Origin: Castanea sativa
Taxonomy: Eukaryota; Streptophyta; Magnoliopsida; Fagales; Fagaceae
Assembly: GCF_040712315.1 (NCBI RefSeq)
Contig: NC_134017.1
Coordinates: 20,857,822 to 20,921,821 of the forward strand
Length of the DNA: 64,000 nucleotides
Reading direction: 5' to 3'
Numbering within the stretch: position 1 is the stretch's first letter; every line of letters starts with the position of its first letter. The notes below the pieces were generated by a model. That model was not told the DNA's origin. It searched no databases and was given only the letters and a program-made list of their open reading frames with translations. Positions 59,586 through 64,000 of the stretch are shown piece after piece. The translations under genes were made by a program, and so were the position numbers.

Positions 59586-61027
59586 TGTTAGGATTAGTGC
59601 CCTTAAATCCTATTGTATGATGCTATGTATGATATTATGTATGACATTATGTATGACATGATGTATGACTTAATATTGTGATTGATAAAGTTATTTTATT
59701 ATTATCTAAAATAATGGTAACATGAATATGGGACATTATCATATAGTCCATGAGATGCATTGTATGTGATTTATGTGAAAAGTCACAAGATGTAAATCAC
59801 AAGTCTTTGTAAACTCAGAATTTATAGTTTATAGTCGGTGATGAAATTCAAGCATTTCATTTGCGAAGCATCATTATAACGTGTCAACTAAGTTGATTTG
59901 TGTTGATCATGGAAGTGGAAACTTCTAATTGATATTTTGATTTGTTTTAAGTGTTAAATTATATTGAACCGGCCATTGTGAGATTTATTATTTTCCTAAC
60001 GGATCGTCAAATGAATAATAAATCTCACGACTTCTATTTGCATGAACTCTTAATCCTTGAGAGAATAATGAACACGATCATGAAGTGTAGGTTGCTTTGA
60101 TATATCGAGTGAGATCCGAAGTGACGAGTCAAAACCTCGCATGTTGGGCAGCCACATTTAGTGTTGATGGAACATATATTCTCAAGATGGAATTCATAGT
60201 CTCTTGATGGAGATATAAAATATTCCCTTGAGATAAGTTTAATGGTTCAGTTATTCAGAGATTAGGCCTAACCACTTTAGTAAGAAATTACTAAAGTATA
60301 TATTTATGAAATTGGATTTCATAAATATATAATGAATAACTTTAAAGAATTAAACCGGTACTCAAGGATAAGATATAGTAATTTACAAAGTGGCGATCAC
60401 ATTTATAACTTTTGTTACTACGAATATTTTATGAAGGGGTTACGTGTATAATAAAGTCTTGGGATATAATTTATTAATAAGGCCTAGAGTGCAATTATAT
60501 TTATATAGTGATATTAAATATAATTAATGGTAACTTTTGAACTGTCGAGAGTTGACGGAAAAGCCCAAGGTCCATTGGAGCTACAGTGTCTTTATTGGTC
60601 CCTTTTTGTCCCACTCCAAGCCACCACACACTAAAGCCCAATTGGAAAGGCAGGATAAGTAGGCAGCCCAATTAGATAATCAGTTAGTTATAAAGGGAAA
60701 AACATACAGAATTTATAATAAGATGAGATAAGAAAAGAAAAAGAAACGTAGTGTGTGAGAGTGTGAGACACGCTTTCATTCTCCCTTTGAAAAACTGATT
60801 GAGAGACCACACATCTTGGGCGTAAAGTGGAATTGGAGTGAAGATTAAAAGTGTTCCCAAGTGCTTCTAATCTTTGTTTTGAATTTTCCCACACCAAGGT
60901 ACGCCATCTTGTTTTTAAATTCTGAAATTTACAAAGTGCACGTTATCAATCATGAATGAAATAGACCCTTATTCGTCGCTTCCGCTGTGGGTTTTGCATG
61001 AGATGCAAAACCAGAATTTTTCCTTCA
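59586..61027 (+). repeat. 5' LTR of copia element 2 (1442 bp)
   Basis: It starts TGTTAGGATTAGTGCCC and ends CCTTCA, two bases before the primer-binding site. A TATAAA at 60689-60694 fits the U3 promoter. Near the start, a 12-bp unit 'tatgtatgacat' is repeated about four times (59612-59667), which produces a spurious Met/Cys/Leu-rich frame. The LINE coding match ends exactly at this edge. Confidence 0.85.
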
Positions 61028-61029
61028 GT

Positions 61030-61045
61030 TGGTATCAGAGCCAGG
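61030..61045 (+). other. Primer-binding site (tRNA-iMet)
   Basis: TGGTATCAGAGCCAGG is the plant initiator-Met tRNA complement, longer than the match in copia element 1. Confidence 0.93.
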
Positions 61046-61523
61046 TTTTCATATCATGATTGTATAGGGTGTGATTAAATTTTGGAATTTAAGAAAAATC
61101 GTTGTCTTTATGTTACAATTTTCTGCATCAAGTTATAGTGTTGTGTCATCGGTTTTAATTTTCATTGAATCCGTGTATATATATATTTTGCAAGTGGGGA
61201 TTGAACAGTGCCATGTCTTGAGTTAGTTGCTAATATGAAATCATGTAACTGTCATCTCATGAAAACCACTTGAGACTTTCTTCAAAATCGCACGGATTCA
61301 CACGGATTCATTCATTATATTTTTCCAAAACCGCTGGAAACTTTCTTCGAAAGTTACAGTTATGTCACGGATTGGACACATAAGAGGGTGAATCCGTACA
61401 TGGTAGTTATTCTCATTGCACCGTTGACTATGAATTCAATTGCTTGCTTTGAATTTATATCACGGATTGGCTTTAATGTGTTATAGAAAAAGTGAATCCG
61501 TGAGGATTCAATTCTTCTCTGAC

Positions 61524-61565
<42 letters not shown>

Positions 61566-62393
61566 ATATATATATATAAAGTAATAATTATATATTATAT
61601 ATATTAATTTGTATATTATATTATATATAATATAATATAAATTTTTATATATAATAAAGGTTTTTATTACGTTATATATATTTATATATATTAATGCTAG
61701 TTTAATGAAATTTATTTCTAATGAGATTAGGATTATATTTTTTCACGTGTCTAGCATTATTATTATTCTTGATTTTAAAAACTTTTATTTTAAAATATCT
61801 AGTGGGAGAGAGATTCAAGGGTTGGATCTCACGGCCTCCATTGTTGGTTCAAGTAGTGTGAAATATATACTTTGTCTTTGCCTCGAGCTTAGCATTCCAT
61901 GCGGAGAGTATTTATTTCATGGTCCTACAAGATTGAATTTTTTGGTTTATAGTGGTTTGATAAACACCTTGTCTTAGCTTCGAGCTTTGCATTCCATGCG
62001 GAGGGTGTTTTGTCATGGTACTACAAAATAAGCCTGTTAAAGGGATGAGATGTGGTTACACATGATTCTAGACAATGGTATACACTAGACTAAGTATTTT
62101 AGTATCCTCTATGCTGAGTTCTTACTATTATTACTTAGAGGCTAAATGTAAAACGACATATTATTAGTGTTTGATAAGAGTTATCATGATAGCACTAGTA
62201 ATGAGAATTGTTCTCAATCAATCATAGTATTTTATGTTCACTCTATGCTGAGGGATATTGAATATGAGATTGGGTTGTCGTTGCATATATTATTTTATGG
62301 TTTTATTAAGGTTCCATATTATATGCTTTTATGCTAAATTGATAATGTCCAATTTACTTATTATATTCATGTTTATTATTTTCAGATTTTGTC
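61046..62393 (+). repeat. Untranslated leader of copia element 2
   Basis: A 1.35-kb leader between primer site and gag. It contains a long (AT)n-rich tract (about 61527-61690). A direct repeat of about 58 bp contains 'ttgtctt', 'cgagctt' and 'gcattccatgcggag', at about 61871-61929 and 61970-62027. 'cacggattcacacggattca' near 61290 is a short tandem. Confidence 0.75.
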
Positions 62394-63283
62394 ATGGCAT
62401 CATTTAGTCCACTTGTTTCTATTCTTAACCAAAACAAACTGACTGGATCCAACTATGTTGATTGGAAAAGAAATTTGGACATTGTTCTTATCTTTGAAGA
62501 GCACAAATATGTGCTTACTCAACCATGTCCTAACTTTCCTTCATTAGATGCTCCTCTTGAGGAAAAACAACGATATGATCGTTGGCAGAAATCTAATGAG
62601 ATGGCCAAGTGCTACATCCTAGCATCTATCTCAAATGTTCTACAGCATCAAATGCAGGATGTAGAACTTGCTTCGGACATAATGCATAGTCTGAAGGAGA
62701 TGTTTGGTGAGCAAAGCCGTTCTGCAAGGCAAGAAACCATGAGGCAAATTTATAATACCAAAATGGCTGCAGGGAGTTCAGTGAGGGAGCATTGTCTTAG
62801 GATGATTGCTAATCTGAACACATTAGAAGTTTTAGGTGCCGACATTGATGGAGAATCCCAAGTGGATATGATACTCAGTCGGATTACTGAGAATCATTCA
62901 AGGAATTCAGACTCAATTATAATATGAACAAAAAGATTTATTCTTTGTCTGAATTAATGAATGAGTTAGTGGCGGCGGAAGGCATCCTTGGTACTTCTAG
63001 TGTTGAAGCCAATGTGGGTGAAGCTTCTACTTCTCAACCTAAGTCGAAAGGCAAGGGTAAGAAGAAGAAGAAGAAGAAGAAGGACTTCACTAAGAAAGAT
63101 GGTAAACAAATTGCCTTAGGGGTTGCCAACAAAGGAAAGAAAACCAAAGGAAAATGTTTCCATTGTGGTGAGAAAGGACATTGGAAGAGGAATTGTCCAA
63201 CATTCAAGGCTGCCAAGAATAAAGGTATGAAAAGTTCATTTCTTCTTGAAATATGTTTGGTACAGAATCCAACAGATTCCTAG
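62394..63283 (+). pseudogene. copia 2 gag, frameshifted
   Basis: Gag (UBN2 family) begins MASFSPLVSILNQNKLTGSN at 62394. A stop at 62925 with a frame change near 62900 splits it; the second part runs from 62924. That part carries a Lys-rich run encoded by (AAG)n at 63060-63080 and a zinc knuckle CFHCGEKGHWKRNC (CX2CX4HX4C) at about 63154-63195. A TAG at 63281-63283 lies a few codons before the protease motif. Confidence 0.85.
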
Positions 63284-64000
63284 TGTGTGGATTCAGGTTG
63301 TACTAATCATATCTGCAATTCTTTGCAGGGGTTCCAGGAGACCAGAAAGTTGAATGAGGGAGAACTATTTCTTACTTTGGCTGATGGGAGCAAGATTCCG
63401 GTTGAAACTGTTGGAGTGTTTAATTTGTGTTTTAAGTCTAGAGTTTTAATATTAGAAGACTGTTTGTATGTACCTAATGTTCGTAGGAATTTAATTTCTG
63501 CAACTTACTTAGGTAAACATGGATATTGTATTATCCTGAAAGACAATGTTGTAATAAAGAAGGATAAAGTGTTTATCTGTTCTGGCAATATTGTGGATGG
63601 TCTTTATATTTTAACTCCTGATAAGCATGAATTATACAATTCTGAATTAGATAGTAACTCTCATGTGAAATCATTAAAGAGAAAGTTTCCTTCTACTAGT
63701 GATGCATATCTATGGCACTTGCATTTAGGTCATATTAATTCAAGTAGGATTCAAAGACTAATCAAAGATGGACTTTTACAGCCCATGGACTTTGATGGTT
63801 TTCCAGTTTGCGAATCTTGTTTGAAAGGTAAAATGACCAAACGACCTTTTAATGCAAAGGGTAGAAGAGCACAAGATTTGCTAGAACTAGTACATTCAGA
63901 TGTATGTGGTCCTATGTCAATCCAAGCAAGAGGTGGCTATGAGTATTTCATTACTTTCACTGATGATTACTCTAGATTTGGTTATGTGTACCTAATGAAA
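63284..64000 (+). pseudogene. copia 2 protease and integrase N-terminal part (incomplete)
   Basis: The frame after the TAG at 63281 is open to the window end. It shows the protease active site DSG in CVDSGCTNHIC (63284-63316), LYVPNVRRNLIS (about 63464-63499), GAG-pre-integrase LWHLHLGH with CESCLKGKM (63710-63836), and the integrase start LVHSDVCGPM with the first catalytic Asp (about 63890-63920). The rest lies outside the window. Confidence 0.88.

Larger units (their letters stand above)
59586..64000 (+). mobile_element. Ty1/copia retrotransposon 2 (5' part, runs off the window)
   Basis: In order: a complete 5' LTR, a primer-binding site, a long untranslated leader, gag with a zinc knuckle, protease, GAG-pre-integrase and the start of integrase, all in the plus direction. 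It is inserted into the LINE fragment. At least one frameshift and one stop lie in gag-pol, so this copy is probably defective. The remaining integrase, RT, RNase H and 3' LTR would lie beyond 64000. Confidence 0.92.

Noticed and set aside
1..64000. tRNA, rRNA and CRISPR-like arrays
   Set aside because: No cloverleaf with intact internal promoters, no rRNA-like segment and no regular spaced-repeat array was seen; the tRNA-like matches are retrotransposon primer-binding sites.

Overview
This is an AT-rich window of a eudicot nuclear chromosome. The evidence is intron-containing plant genes with GT-AG junctions, plant-type Ty1/copia and L1 retroelements primed by initiator-Met tRNA, many small terminal-inverted-repeat (TIR) elements, and long (AT)n, (GA)n and poly(A) tracts. 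The repeat style suggests a woody rosid, perhaps Fagaceae, but nothing seen here fixes the species.

Only three intact protein-coding genes can be supported. An intronless SIP1-clade trihelix transcription factor (ASIL-like) lies at 2.77-3.96 kb on the minus strand. A two-exon FCS-like zinc finger (FLZ) protein lies at 40.10-41.39 kb on the plus strand, with a long 5' UTR intron and an upstream ORF whose stop overlaps the main start. A four-exon MFP1 (MAR-binding filament-like protein 1) gene lies at 51.29-56.62 kb on the plus strand and encodes 725 residues. They look functionally unrelated: nuclear regulation, FLZ/SnRK1-type signalling, and thylakoid/nucleoid organisation in plastids.

The rest is repeat-derived or unrecognised. 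Region 2-22.5 kb is a mosaic of old segmental duplications. Block X is at 2.0-2.6 and 7.77-8.37 kb and brackets the trihelix gene. Block Y is at 5.4, 8.9-11.7 and 20.6-22.3 kb. Because the Y copies are paralogous, they give empty sites for later insertions: a 645-bp hAT-like element, a decayed copia element (11.8-19.7 kb) and two tiny poly(A) insertions. The copia element is itself split by a PIF/Harbinger-like element, and a 2.5-kb Ty3-type solo LTR lies inside that, giving a three-level nest.

Region 22.5-38 kb is intergenic, with MITEs, a tandem retroposon-like pair, a 2-kb non-coding retroelement-like block and a 389-bp near-perfect inverted repeat. Region 42-51 kb holds two related long-TIR elements full of CTCGAG palindromes. 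From 58.1 kb an L1-type LINE fragment is interrupted by the 5' LTR of a second copia element, which runs off the window end.

The most unusual recurring signal is a set of eight tiny insertions, about 14-54 bp. Each is a short pyrimidine-rich stub plus a poly(A) run, flanked by 12-19-bp direct repeats. They look like footprints of extremely 5'-truncated retroposition.
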